Shown piece after piece: positions 1 through 6,782 of a stretch of 19,438 nt of DNA. The number at the start of each line of letters is the position of its first letter. Positions within the stretch are counted from its first letter, which is position 1. The notes beneath the pieces were generated by a model that saw only the letters and a list, made by a program, of their open reading frames with translations, was not told the origin of the DNA and did no database searches. The DNA is taken from NCBI GenBank assembly GCA_045602885.1, contig JAZSCJ010000016.1, positions 1 to 19,438 of the forward strand, in the 5' to 3' direction. The translations under genes and the position numbers were made by a program. The DNA is from JAJPXI01 sp045602885. Lineage in GTDB: Bacteria > Bacillota > Clostridia > Oscillospirales > Oscillospiraceae.

Positions 1-1190
1 CCGAGGAGTACCGCGACATCAACGGTCTGCCCATGAACCCCGCCGCCCGTGACTACCCCAACGAGTTCACCCAGACCGGCATTTCTTCCATCGACGGTCT
101 GAACACGCTGGTTCGTGGCCAGAAGCTGCCCATCTTCTCGGGCTCCGGTCTGCCCCACAACAATCTGGCTGCCCAGATCGCCCGTCAGGCCAAGGTGCTG
201 GGTGACGAGGCCGCCAACTTCGCCGTCGTGTTCGCCGCCATCGGTATCACCTTTGAAGAGTCCAACTTCTTCGTGGAGGAGTTTACCCGCACCGGCGCCA
301 TCGACCGTACCGTGCTGTTCACCAACCTGGCCAACGACCCGGCCGTCGAACGTATCGCCACCCCCCGTATGGCGCTGACCGCCGCCGAGTATCTGGCCTT
401 CGAGAAGGATATGCACGTTCTGGTCATCCTGACCGACATCACCAACTACGCTGAGGCTCTGCGTGAGGTTTCGGCCGCCAAGAAGGAAGTGCCCGGCCGC
501 CGTGGCTATCCCGGCTACCTGTACACCGACTTGGCCACCATGTACGAGCGCGCCGGCCGTCAGCTGGGCAAGAAGGGCTCCATCACCATGGTTCCCATTC
601 TGACCATGCCCGAAGACGACAAGACCCACCCCATCCCCGACCTGACCGGTTTCATCACCGAGGGTCAGATCATCCTGTCCCGTGAGCTGTTCCGTAAGGG
701 CATCAATCCCCCCGTGGACGTGCTGCCCTCCCTGTCCCGCTTGAAGGACAAGGGCGTTGGCCCCGACAAGACCCGTGAGGACCACGCCAACACCATGAAC
801 CAGCTGTTCGCCGCCTATGCAACCGGTAAGGAGAACAAGGAGCTGATGTCCATTCTGGGCGAAGCTGCACTGTCTCCCACCGACCTGCTGTACGCCAAGT
901 TCGCCGATGAGTTCGAGCAGCGTTACGTGGGCCAGGGCTCGGAGGCCAACCGTTCCATCTTTGAAACGCTGGATCTGGGCTGGGAGCTGATGTCCATTCT
1001 GCCCAAGGGCGAGCTCAAGCGTATCAAGACCGAGTATATCGACAAGTACTTCCCCAAAAGGAGCAGTAAACCGCTCCTTTTCGGGGATCCCCGAGATGAT
1101 TTCACATCCTCGGGCGAAATAAATTCGCCCTGCGGAATTGCCGTTGGCAATTTACGGCGCACTTGCGCCGCCCCGCTGTGCGGGGTGTAG
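1..1190 (+). CDS. ntpB: V/A-type ATPase subunit B, 5' partial, with an aberrant C-terminal run-on
   Basis: This is the non-catalytic nucleotide-binding subunit of the membrane-peripheral V1/A1 head, which couples ATP turnover to H+ or Na+ transport. The gene enters from the left edge: the frame is open from base 3 and reads EEYRDINGLPMNPAARDYP, a conserved internal stretch, so the first ATG (33) is not the start. Family landmarks are QTGISSIDGLNTLVRGQKLP, SGSGLPHN (the degenerate P-loop region of B subunits) and GRRGYPGYLYTDLATMYERAG. The expected family end comes at about YIDKYFPK (near base 1059). The frame then runs about 40 codons further through a hairpin array to TAG at 1188-1190. One additional A in the AAAA run at 1056-1059 would give an ending PKKEQ and a stop at 1067-1069, so a frameshift or a small base error is likely. 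ntpD follows in the same operon. Confidence 0.93.
   Translation, partial: EEYRDINGLPMNPAARDYPNEFTQTGISSIDGLNTLVRGQKLPIFSGSGLPHNNLAAQIARQAKVLGDEAANFAVVFAAIGITFEESNFFVEEFTRTGAIDRTVLFTNLANDPAVERIATPRMALTAAEYLAFEKDMHVLVILTDITNYAEALREVSAAKKEVPGRRGYPGYLYTDLATMYERAGRQLGKKGSITMVPILTMPEDDKTHPIPDLTGFITEGQIILSRELFRKGINPPVDVLPSLSRLKDKGVGPDKTREDHANTMNQLFAAYATGKENKELMSILGEAALSPTDLLYAKFADEFEQRYVGQGSEANRSIFETLDLGWELMSILPKGELKRIKTEYIDKYFPKRSSKPLLFGDPRDDFTSSGEINSPCGIAVGNLRRTCAAPLCGV
1052..1185. repeat. Array of six contiguous hairpins at the ntpB/ntpD junction
   Basis: Six stem-loops stand almost end to end. They are 1052-1086 (CCCC-AAAAGGAGC / GCTCCTTTT-c-GGGG), 1090-1114 (CCCGAG-ATG / CAT-c-CTCGGG), 1112-1130 (GGGCGAA / TTCGCCC), 1136-1152 (AATTGCC / GGCAATT), 1155-1170 (CGGCGCA / TGCGCCG) and 1171-1185 (CCCCGC / GCGGGG). 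The block is unlike coding sequence and resembles a repetitive extragenic palindrome cluster. It may be a mobile repeat, an mRNA processing or stability element, or a partial transcriptional attenuator tuning B:D stoichiometry. The stems are seen directly; the function is inference. Confidence 0.8.
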
Positions 1191-1206
1191 GAAGGAGTGA
1201 TTTGCC

Positions 1207-1890
1207 ATACCTGCGATCAATGTAAACCCCACCCGGCAGGAGCTGACCAAGCTCAAGGCCCGGCTCAAGACCTCGGTGCGTGGTCATAAGCTGCTCAAGG
1301 ATAAGCGTGATGAGCTGATGAAGCAGTTTATGGACGTGGTGCGTGAAAACCGTGCTCTGCGTGCCAAGGTGGAAGAGGGCTTGATGCGTGCCCACGGCTC
1401 CTTTACCGTGGCGTCGGCCATCATGTCTTCGGAGGCCATGCAGCAGGCCCTGCTGTATCCCAAGCAGAGCGTCGAGCTGGATATGACCTTCCAGAACGTC
1501 ATGTCGGTCAATGTGCCCGAGTATCAGTTCAAGACCCGCAACGACGATCCGGGCGAGATCTATCCCTATGGCTTTGCTGCCACCTCGGGCGAACTGGATA
1601 CCGCGGTAGACGCGCTGTCCCGTGTGTTCCAGGATATGCTCAAGCTGGCCCAGATGGAAAAGGCTTCTCAGCTTTTGGCCGAGGAGATCGAAAAGACGCG
1701 CCGCCGCGTCAACGCGCTGGAGTACGTCAAGATCCCCCAGATGAAGGAGACCATCAAGTATATCTCTATGAAGCTGGACGAGAACGAGCGCTCCAACACC
1801 ATCCGTCTGATGAAGGTCAAGGACATGCTGCTCAAGGAAGCCATCGAGGAGAAGCAGGCCGTTACGGCACAGGCTGTGGCCGGTGCCTGA
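1207..1890 (+). CDS. ntpD: V/A-type ATPase subunit D, apparent AUA start
   Basis: Subunit D is the coiled-coil central-stalk protein that transmits rotation between the catalytic head and the membrane ring. The core reads RGHKLLKDKRDELMKQF near the N terminus, and the C-terminal half is a long charged helix (EKTRRRVNALEYVKIPQMKETIKYI), both typical of the family. The conserved N-terminal block INVNPTRQELTKLKARLKT lies in frame upstream of the first conventional start (GTG, 1276). It begins at ATA (1207-1209), 9 nt after AGGAG (1193-1197), and an in-frame stop at 1198-1200 rules out anything earlier. From the ATA the protein is 227 aa, as expected for the family. Either AUA is used or the codon is a changed ATG. 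The gene closes the operon and is followed by a strong terminator. Confidence 0.88.
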   Translation: MPAINVNPTRQELTKLKARLKTSVRGHKLLKDKRDELMKQFMDVVRENRALRAKVEEGLMRAHGSFTVASAIMSSEAMQQALLYPKQSVELDMTFQNVMSVNVPEYQFKTRNDDPGEIYPYGFAATSGELDTAVDALSRVFQDMLKLAQMEKASQLLAEEIEKTRRRVNALEYVKIPQMKETIKYISMKLDENERSNTIRLMKVKDMLLKEAIEEKQAVTAQAVAGA

Positions 1891-1915
1891 CCTGTTCTGC
1901 GGAATATCCAAGTAT

Positions 1916-1961
1916 AAAAAACGGTGCTGTTCGGAACGGATCCGAACAGCACCGTTTTTTT
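1916..1961. terminator. Bidirectional Rho-independent terminator
   Basis: A perfect stem of about 20 bp (1916-1935 with 1941-1960, core GGTGCTGTTCGGA / TCCGAACAGCACC) has an A6 run on its left flank and a T7 run on its right. It can therefore stop the forward ATPase operon and also the convergent reverse gene, whose stop codon sits in the T-run. Confidence 0.93.
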
Positions 1962-2580
1962 ATGTGTGCTCCAGCAGGGTGCGAATGCGCCCGGCGTGCT
2001 CCATGCACTCGTCGGCCAGTTGCAGATACAATGCGTGCAGACATAAATCCATGCACTCGTCGGCCGCTGCCCGGTAGGCGCAGCCACGGTCCTGCTCGGC
2101 CAGAAAATGCTCCCGAAGTGCGCCAAAATAGGAGCGTGGCAGGGAAATGGTGGTCTGCCCGGCCGGGAAAAAGCGCACGCCGGAGGCAAGAAACAGTGCA
2201 GCCGACAGGCGCTTGGCTCGTTGACGGCAGCAGGCGGCCAGCGAGGACAGCACCCGAACGCTCTGGCCGTTTGCCCGGCGGCTCAAGTATTGGTAAGCCT
2301 TCCAGCAGGCCAGCTCCCGTGCGATAAACTCACGCAGTCGCTCCCCCTCGCTCTGCGCACCGCAGCCCAGACAGGGTACATCCTCCCGGGAAGGGAAGTC
2401 ATCTTCGCAGGAATCCAGGGTGGGGGTGACAGGCAGAGTCTGCGCCGGGGGATCCACAAGGATGGGGCAGGTGGGGGAGACGTCCGGCATGACCCGCTGC
2501 CAGACACGCAGGAAGATGTCCCGGTCGCTGCCGTACATACCCGGATTGGGCCCGGACGGGGAAAGTTGTTGCGCTTGCAT
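1960..2580 (-). CDS. Cysteine-rich ferritin-like four-helix protein
   Basis: The predicted 206-aa protein starts at the ATG at 2580 because AGGAGGG stands just upstream (2590-2596 region); the longer open frame to 2736 has no such site. The C-terminal half has the rhythm of a ferritin/rubrerythrin-like bundle: LREFIARELACWKAYQYL, then SLAACCRQRAKRL, then LREHFLAEQDRGCAYRAAADEC and LADECMEHAGRIRTLLEH, the last resembling the metal-binding E/DE-x2-EH pattern. The N-terminal 90 residues are proline-rich and carry a CLGCG motif. An 18-bp perfect direct repeat (2000-2017 and 2048-2065) encodes the repeated ADECM segment. Spore-coat-associated and rubrerythrin-like ferritin folds are the closest families I can suggest. 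The function is uncertain: it could be a metal-binding or a structural protein. Confidence 0.6.
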   Translation of the reverse strand: MQAQQLSPSGPNPGMYGSDRDIFLRVWQRVMPDVSPTCPILVDPPAQTLPVTPTLDSCEDDFPSREDVPCLGCGAQSEGERLREFIARELACWKAYQYLSRRANGQSVRVLSSLAACCRQRAKRLSAALFLASGVRFFPAGQTTISLPRSYFGALREHFLAEQDRGCAYRAAADECMDLCLHALYLQLADECMEHAGRIRTLLEHT

Positions 2581-2645
2581 AGAAAACGCCCTCCTAATTT
2601 TCAGAATATCAGTCCATACTATGAAGAATAGCGGGCCTGCGCCCC

Positions 2646-2674
2646 TTGTGTCAGAGCATCTTTTGTGGTACAAT
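2646..2674 (+). promoter_or_regulatory. Sigma-A-type promoter for the sufC-sufB-thioesterase operon
   Basis: TTGTGT (2646-2651), 17 bp of spacer and TACAAT (2669-2674) fit a vegetative promoter. It leaves an untranslated leader of about 75 nt before the ATG at 2756, which has its own AAGGAG. Confidence 0.55.
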
Positions 2675-2755
2675 GTCAAACGGTAAAATGGCGTAATGTG
2701 TCTGAATTTGAAACGATGCGGATAAGATCGGAACAACGCAAGGAGATAAACTGAT

Positions 2756-3490
2756 ATGCTGGAAATTAAAAATCTGTCCTATCATGTCGAGAATGAGGAT
2801 GGGCAACTGAACATCCTGAAAAATATCTCGCTGACGGTAGACGACAATAAATTTGTGGTCATCACCGGCCCCAACGGCGGCGGCAAGACCACGCTGGCCA
2901 AGGCCATCATGGGTCTGGTCCCGGTGACCGGCGGCCAAATCCTCTGGAATGGGATCGATGTGACCAATCTGAGCATCACCGAGCGCGCCAAGCTGGGTGT
3001 CAGCTACGGCTTTCAGCAGCCGCCCCGGTTCAAGGGTCTGCGTGTGCGTGACCTGCTGGCGCTGGCCGCCGGCAGTGAAACGCTGACGCAGGAGGAGTGC
3101 TGTCAGTATCTGACCCGGGTAGGTTTGTGCGCCGGCGATTACATCGACCGTGAGGTGGATACCTCCCTGTCGGGCGGCGAGGTCAAGCGCATTGAGATCG
3201 CCACCATTCTGGCCCGCAAGTCGGGTCTGATGATCTTTGACGAGCCGGAAGCCGGCATTGACCTGTGGTCCTTCGCCAAGCTGACCGAAACCTTCCGCAT
3301 GATCCATGACCGCCGGGAGTCTACGCTGCTCATCATTTCCCATCAGGAGCGCATCATCAATCTGGCCGACGAGATCGTCATGGTGTCCGACGGCCAAATC
3401 GCCCAGCACGGGCCCAAGGATGAAATATTCCCGCAGATCCTGGCCAACACCACGGCAGGCTGCAGCTATTTGAGCGGGGGGGTGTCCTGA
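2756..3490 (+). CDS. sufC: SufC-like ABC ATPase of a minimal Fe-S assembly system
   Basis: This is a soluble ABC-type ATPase that drives conformational change of its SufB/SufD-like partner during Fe-S cluster assembly. The 244-aa protein shows Walker A GPNGGGKTT (38-46), Q-loop GFQQPPRF, signature LSGGEVKRIEIA (138-149), Walker B LMIFDEPEAGID and an H-loop ISHQ. The EPEAGID and KRIEIA variants are typical of SufC rather than of importer ATPases. AAGGAG precedes the ATG. The stop overlaps the next start (TGATG), so the two genes are translationally coupled. Only one SufB/D-like gene and no SufS or SufU follow. This matches the two-gene SufBC-like (SMS) arrangement of anaerobes and archaea; the exact family assignment is inferred. 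Confidence 0.9.
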   Translation: MLEIKNLSYHVENEDGQLNILKNISLTVDDNKFVVITGPNGGGKTTLAKAIMGLVPVTGGQILWNGIDVTNLSITERAKLGVSYGFQQPPRFKGLRVRDLLALAAGSETLTQEECCQYLTRVGLCAGDYIDREVDTSLSGGEVKRIEIATILARKSGLMIFDEPEAGIDLWSFAKLTETFRMIHDRRESTLLIISHQERIINLADEIVMVSDGQIAQHGPKDEIFPQILANTTAGCSYLSGGVS

Positions 3491-4419
3491 TGAGCGCATT
3501 TGAAAGCAAGATCGATCAGCAGCTGCTGCGGCAGATCGCCGATCTGGAAAAGGTGCCCCAGGGCGCTTACAGCATCCGCAAGGACGGCCAGCTGGATAGC
3601 CGGGCCTCCACGGCCAACATTGAGATCGCCACCAAGCAGGACAAGTCGGGCATCGACATCCATATCAAGGCAGGCACGCAAAATGAGTCGGTCCACATCC
3701 CGGTCATCATCACCCAGATGGGTGTGGTGGAAATGGTGTACAACGACTTTTTCATCGGTGAGGACTGCGACGTGACCATTGTGGCCGGCTGCGGCATTCA
3801 CAATTCCGGCTGTGAAACCAGCCAGCACGATGGCATCCACACCTTTTATATCGGGGAAAATTCCAAGGTGCGCTATGTGGAAAAGCACTACGGTGACGGC
3901 GACGGCACCGGTGGACGCATCATGAACCCCCAGACGGTGGTCTATCTGGAGGCCGGTGCCTCCATGAATATGGAAACCACCCAGCTGCGCGGCGTAGACT
4001 CCACCAAGCGCTATACCAAAGTGGTGGTGGGTAAGGACGCCGAGATCGTCATTACCGAAAAGCTGCTGACCCACGGTGACCAGCTGGCCGACTCCACCAT
4101 GGACGTGATTCTGGCCGGGGAAGGGGCCAACGGCCGCGTCATCTCCCGTTCGGTGGCACAGGACACCTCGGTGCAGAACTTTTACCCCAATGTAGTAGGA
4201 CAGTGCAAGTGTTTTGGCCATGTCCAATGCGACGCCATCATTATGGATCAGGCCAAGATCAAGGCTGTGCCCGCCATTACGGCCGACCACATGGACGCCC
4301 AGCTGATCCATGAGGCAGCCATCGGCCGCATTGCCGGCGACCAGATCCTCAAGCTCATGACGCTGGGCTTGACCGAACAGGAAGCGGAGGAGAAAATACT
4401 CGATGGATTCTTGCGCTGA
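3490..4419 (+). CDS. sufB: SufB/SufD-like Fe-S assembly scaffold
   Basis: This 309-aa protein is the partner of the upstream ATPase and the likely site of cluster assembly. It has the long right-handed beta-helix composition of SufB/SufD and the conserved C-terminal block HEAAIGRIAGDQILKLMTLGLTEQEAEEKI. It is clearly shorter than classical SufB (about 470 aa), as expected for the minimal anaerobic version. Several cysteines could be cluster or sulfur ligands: GCGIHNSGC near residues 98-106 and CKCFGHVQC near 239-247. The start overlaps the sufC stop by one base, and the end overlaps the thioesterase start by 17 bp. No cysteine desulfurase lies nearby, so sulfur must come from elsewhere or from free sulfide. 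Confidence 0.88.
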   Translation: MSAFESKIDQQLLRQIADLEKVPQGAYSIRKDGQLDSRASTANIEIATKQDKSGIDIHIKAGTQNESVHIPVIITQMGVVEMVYNDFFIGEDCDVTIVAGCGIHNSGCETSQHDGIHTFYIGENSKVRYVEKHYGDGDGTGGRIMNPQTVVYLEAGASMNMETTQLRGVDSTKRYTKVVVGKDAEIVITEKLLTHGDQLADSTMDVILAGEGANGRVISRSVAQDTSVQNFYPNVVGQCKCFGHVQCDAIIMDQAKIKAVPAITADHMDAQLIHEAAIGRIAGDQILKLMTLGLTEQEAEEKILDGFLR

Positions 4420-4858
4420 GCAAAAAAAGAAGGCCTTTCAAGCCATGCTGATCGACCACATGAATCGGCGGGGTCACTTTTCCGCCAATTCCAATGTTCG
4501 CATCGTACGGGCCGAGGCAGGCTATGCCGAGGGCGAGCTGCACATCGGCCCGGAAAATCTGAATATGCAGGGCATCGTCCACGGCGGCTGTCTGGCCACG
4601 CTGGCCGATACCGTGGCCGGGGTGGGCGTGATCGCCTCCGGCTATGCCGCTGTTACCGCCAATTACGGCTTGAATTTCCTGCGCCCGGCAACCGGCGATA
4701 TCATCCGCTGCATTGCCACGGCGGAAAAGATGGGTAAGACCCTTTGTGTCATGCGCGTGGAGCTGTTCAACGACGCAAGCAAAGCGGTTGCCGCCGGCAG
4801 CTTTACCTTCTGCCTGAAAGAGCCGCTGGATCTGGAGCACCCCTTCGGGTGGAGCTGA
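4403..4858 (+). CDS. PaaI/hotdog-fold acyl-CoA thioesterase
   Basis: This 151-aa hotdog-fold enzyme is predicted to hydrolyse a CoA thioester. The signature NMQGIVHGGCLATLADTVAG (residues 53-72) contains the HGG and the acidic residue of PaaI-type thioesterases, and the following YGLNFLRPATGDIIRCIA strand completes the fold. The substrate cannot be told from the sequence. The start lies 17 bp inside sufB, so it is cotranscribed. The combination of sufC, sufB and a thioesterase suggests a housekeeping operon in which ychF was originally next, 66 bp downstream. Confidence 0.87.
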   Translation: MDSCAEQKKKAFQAMLIDHMNRRGHFSANSNVRIVRAEAGYAEGELHIGPENLNMQGIVHGGCLATLADTVAGVGVIASGYAAVTANYGLNFLRPATGDIIRCIATAEKMGKTLCVMRVELFNDASKAVAAGSFTFCLKEPLDLEHPFGWS

Positions 4859-4924
4859 CCACATACCCCAAAAAACAGAAATAAGGTTTTCCAAACAGAT
4901 TGAACCAAAGAAAGGTTTTTGTGC

Positions 4925-4942
4925 TATGAAATTAGGTATCGT
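4925..4942 (+). repeat. attL: attL core: 18-bp direct repeat
   Basis: TATGAAATTAGGTATCGT is identical to 13498-13515, with mismatches on both outer sides. It is preceded by the native ychF ribosome binding region (AGAAAGG, 4908-4914). Two tandem AATTTCAT units (4956-4971) follow. They are inverse copies of ATGAAATT in the core and may be additional recombinase or accessory-factor sites. Confidence 0.9.
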
Positions 4943-4973
4943 AAGATGGCGGCCGAATTTCATAATTTCATGA
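4926..4973 (+). pseudogene. Displaced 5' stub of ychF (15-aa reading frame)
   Basis: The native ychF leader and start codon remain here but now read MKLGIVRWRPNFIIS and stop at 4971-4973. Only the first six codons are ychF; the rest is element DNA. It probably has no function in the integrated state. It marks where the host gene began before insertion. Confidence 0.75.
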
Positions 4974-5068
4974 GGGACGATAAAAAACCATGAAACCACA
5001 CGGCCCCAAGGAGTTCCGGGTTTCCAAGAAAATACAGCTCCATATAACATCATAAAGCTCAATGCAAA

Positions 5069-5092
5069 AATGGTGTAGGAATGGTGTAAAAA
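5069..5092 (+). repeat. Left-end integrase arm-type sites
   Basis: AATGGTGTA occurs at 5069-5077 and 5080-5088, an 11-bp period, about 130 bp inside the core. The same motif with the same period is present near the right end (13425-13444). Paired short direct repeats in both arms are what the N-terminal domain of Tn916/lambda-type integrases binds. The role is inferred from position and repetition. Confidence 0.7.
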
Positions 5093-5142
5093 GTACGGGC
5101 AAACAGATACGAGAACCCCCATGCAACAAAAGAAAAAACAGC

Positions 5143-5175
5143 AACAGAGCAGGACGAATCCTGCTCTGTTTTTTT
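5143..5175. terminator. Bidirectional terminator inside the left end
   Basis: AACAGAGCAGGA (5143-5154), a CGAA loop and TCCTGCTCTGTT (5159-5170) form a perfect 12-bp stem followed by T-rich sequence to 5175. In the reverse direction the stem is followed by TTGCTGTTTTTT. It ends the leftward sprT operon and also blocks host transcription entering from the sufC operon. Confidence 0.88.
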
Positions 5176-5181
5176 GTGCGA

Positions 5182-5322
5182 TCATTCCGTTTCATCCAAG
5201 TCTTTCCGAAACGCTGCAACATCCTTCTTAATGCTTTGAACTGCGAGAACAACCAAAATTCCAACCAGCGCGACCAGAATGCCAAGCCAGAATCCGATAA
5301 ACAGCCATCCACTTGCGCACAT
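5182..5322 (-). CDS. 46-aa single-pass membrane peptide
   Basis: This short gene lies 14 bp downstream of the sprT-like gene and has a clear ribosome binding site (GGGAGGT, about 8 nt before the ATG). The product is MCASGWLFIGFWLGILVALV and onward: a hydrophobic segment at about residues 5-29, then a charged tail (SIKKDVAAFRKDLDETE). The terminator at 5143-5175 begins just after its stop, so it is the last gene of a leftward operon. Small membrane peptides with an amphipathic tail are common in mobile elements as membrane modulators, holin-like proteins or toxins. I cannot assign this one. Gene reality is supported by the RBS, spacing and terminator. Confidence 0.72.
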   Translation of the reverse strand: MCASGWLFIGFWLGILVALVGILVVLAVQSIKKDVAAFRKDLDETE

Positions 5323-5336
5323 CGTTTTTACCTCCC

Positions 5337-5981
5337 TCATGCCTCGATCATTTTAACCATGCAATCGCCACAGAGAATATTGACCGCCTTTGTGGCTCGT
5401 ACCGATTGACCACAGCAAGGGCAAATCAGTTTTCTTGTACTGCTCGGTCTACGTTCGCCACCCGACACAATTCCGGGTTGACTTGTTCCGGTGCCGCCAA
5501 TGCGGATCGGCTGAAAGCCGCTGTTTCGACCAATGCGAATCTCATTCCAATCTTTTGAAAGTGCATATTCAATGAGCTTATCGCTGGGTCGGGTATTCCA
5601 CCCATACTGCCCGCACTTGAAACATTCAAGCCCGCGTTTTTCGGCTTCTTCCTTAAAGCGTCCGTTGTGATATGTCCCGCCCCGGCTGACTTCCTTAATC
5701 CCATTCTCCCGGCAGTACAGATGCACCATTTCGTGAATCATGGTGTCAAGGGTTTCCTCGATGGCGTAATTGAGAACTTCGGCGGCAATGTTCAGCTCAT
5801 AGGCGTTATCCTCTTTTCGCTGCCAAACCTTCGATGTACTGCAATGTCCATAAGTCCCCGGTTTGCTCTGAACTGTAATAATCGGGATTGGAAGTGCACT
5901 TTCAAAAAAATCCGTGTTCAATGCGTTGTAGATGTGTTCAAGCTGGGAAACGGCTCGGCTCATTTTTGTGGTCTGTTTCAT
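5337..5981 (-). CDS. SprT-like zinc metalloprotease with C-terminal zinc ribbon
   Basis: This 214-aa protein has the SprT/Spartan fold. HEMVH at residues 83-87 gives two zinc ligands and the catalytic glutamate, and H105 in GGTYHNGRFKEEA is the expected third ligand. C120-x2-C123 follows, then a C-terminal zinc ribbon, C187-x2-C190 and C204-x2-C207. Eukaryotic Spartan degrades DNA-protein crosslinks. Bacterial relatives are frequent on Firmicutes mobile elements, but their substrates are mostly unknown. Here a DNA-linked target such as a covalent Rep-DNA intermediate is an attractive but untested idea. The start is set by AGGAGGACGAAACAC before the ATG. It is the first gene of the leftward pair with the 46-aa membrane peptide. 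I see no convincing promoter in the 207 bp upstream. Confidence 0.88.
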   Translation of the reverse strand: MKQTTKMSRAVSQLEHIYNALNTDFFESALPIPIITVQSKPGTYGHCSTSKVWQRKEDNAYELNIAAEVLNYAIEETLDTMIHEMVHLYCRENGIKEVSRGGTYHNGRFKEEAEKRGLECFKCGQYGWNTRPSDKLIEYALSKDWNEIRIGRNSGFQPIRIGGTGTSQPGIVSGGERRPSSTRKLICPCCGQSVRATKAVNILCGDCMVKMIEA

Positions 5982-6188
5982 GTGTTTCGTCCTCCTAAAA
6001 TAATCATTTGCGACAGCATGCTTGCTGCTTGCTGCGCTTGACTACAGAAAGACGCACCAGACCGGACTGTCCAGACTGGCGAAGCCACTTGCAACAAAAA
6101 TATTGGCTCCTCAAAAACAGCATAAAATTCTCAATATTTTTTTGGTCTTGACGGTATCAAGGGATGGTGTGTCACGCGTCCCCTCGGC

Positions 6189-6713
6189 TCATGGACATAA
6201 AAAAAGTCCCTGTCCCAACAAGGGAAGAGAACTTAAATCCCAATATCTAAAAAAGGGTCTGGCATTGGCCAACGCCTCCGCTTTACTTATGTCCACCGCT
6301 TCCTCCGATAAACCCAAGATGTGTGCGGCTAATTTGGGGTTGTCTAGAATTATCTGCTCGGCTACGTATTTACCTGCAGCGTGGGTGGTGAGGATTGTGT
6401 GGTCTTTTGCTAGTGTTGCTGTGTTCTTGTTGAATTTATTACTTAGCTGTGGTTTCCAGTTGGTGGTGGGTTTGCTGGCGTCTACGTCGACGGTGTCGTA
6501 GAAAAGGGTTACCAGCTCTCCGTAATTGTTTACCACGCTAAAACGCAGCCCGAGATATGGATCATTCCATGTATAGAAGGCCTTGTTTACTATATCGTGG
6601 TCTGAATCACCGTTACCTACTCCTGTACCTGAGCTGTCTGCGAATACAGAGGTTGGTAGAAGTGATAGGGTTGTAATGATTGCAAGAAAAAGTGAGGTTA
6701 TTCGTTTCTTCAT
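6189..6713 (-). CDS. Secreted protein of unknown function, probably 3'-truncated
   Basis: The protein has 174 aa, with a Sec signal peptide: MKKR, a hydrophobic core to about residue 20, and cleavage after VFA-25. The mature part contains YTWNDPYLGLRFSVVNNYGELV, and the same motif recurs as a decayed fragment at 7610-7672. A helical segment follows (GKYVAEQIILDNPKLAAHILGLSEEAV). I do not recognise a family. The last 25 residues (ARPFFRYWDLSSLPLL to the end) are encoded by a sequence that folds as a terminator-like hairpin with a T7 run. The gene has therefore probably lost its original 3' end. The RBS AAGGAGG lies 7 nt before the ATG. It lies downstream of the lipoprotein gene in the same direction, 69 bp away. 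Confidence 0.72.
   Translation of the reverse strand: MKKRITSLFLAIITTLSLLPTSVFADSSGTGVGNGDSDHDIVNKAFYTWNDPYLGLRFSVVNNYGELVTLFYDTVDVDASKPTTNWKPQLSNKFNKNTATLAKDHTILTTHAAGKYVAEQIILDNPKLAAHILGLSEEAVDISKAEALANARPFFRYWDLSSLPLLGQGLFLCP
6196..6232 (-). terminator. Terminator-like hairpin overlapping the end of the secreted-protein frame
   Basis: Read on the reverse strand, AAGTTC, TCCCT, a loop, AGGGA and then CTTTTTTTATG form a short imperfect stem followed by a T7 run. It lies inside the reading frame that ends at 6189, which suggests that the original coding sequence stopped earlier or was deleted. Confidence 0.5.
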
Positions 6714-6738
6714 GGTTTTCCTCCTTGCTTATGTTTAA

Positions 6739-6774
6739 GGAGAGAGCACCTCCCATTAAGGATTAGCTCTCTCC
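6739..6774 (-). terminator. Intercistronic hairpin after the lipoprotein gene
   Basis: GGAGAGAGC (6739-6747) and GCTCTCTCC (6766-6774) form a perfect 9-bp stem, 8 bp after the lipoprotein stop and upstream of the secreted-protein RBS. The following T-run is weak (TTAAACAT), so it may attenuate rather than terminate, or stabilise the upstream message. Confidence 0.55.
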
Positions 6775-6782
6775 GTTTGGTT

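Noticed and set aside
1052..1185. CRISPR or riboswitch in the hairpin array
   Set aside because: The stems differ in sequence, so this is not a repeat-spacer array, and I recognise no conserved aptamer core.
2651..4311. Long reverse frames opposite sufC and sufB
   Set aside because: Antisense shadows with no start signals; the forward operon is clear.
5062..5409. A forward frame of about 115 codons near the left end
   Set aside because: It crosses the bidirectional terminator and lies opposite the 46-aa membrane gene, which has an RBS. There is no start signal of its own.
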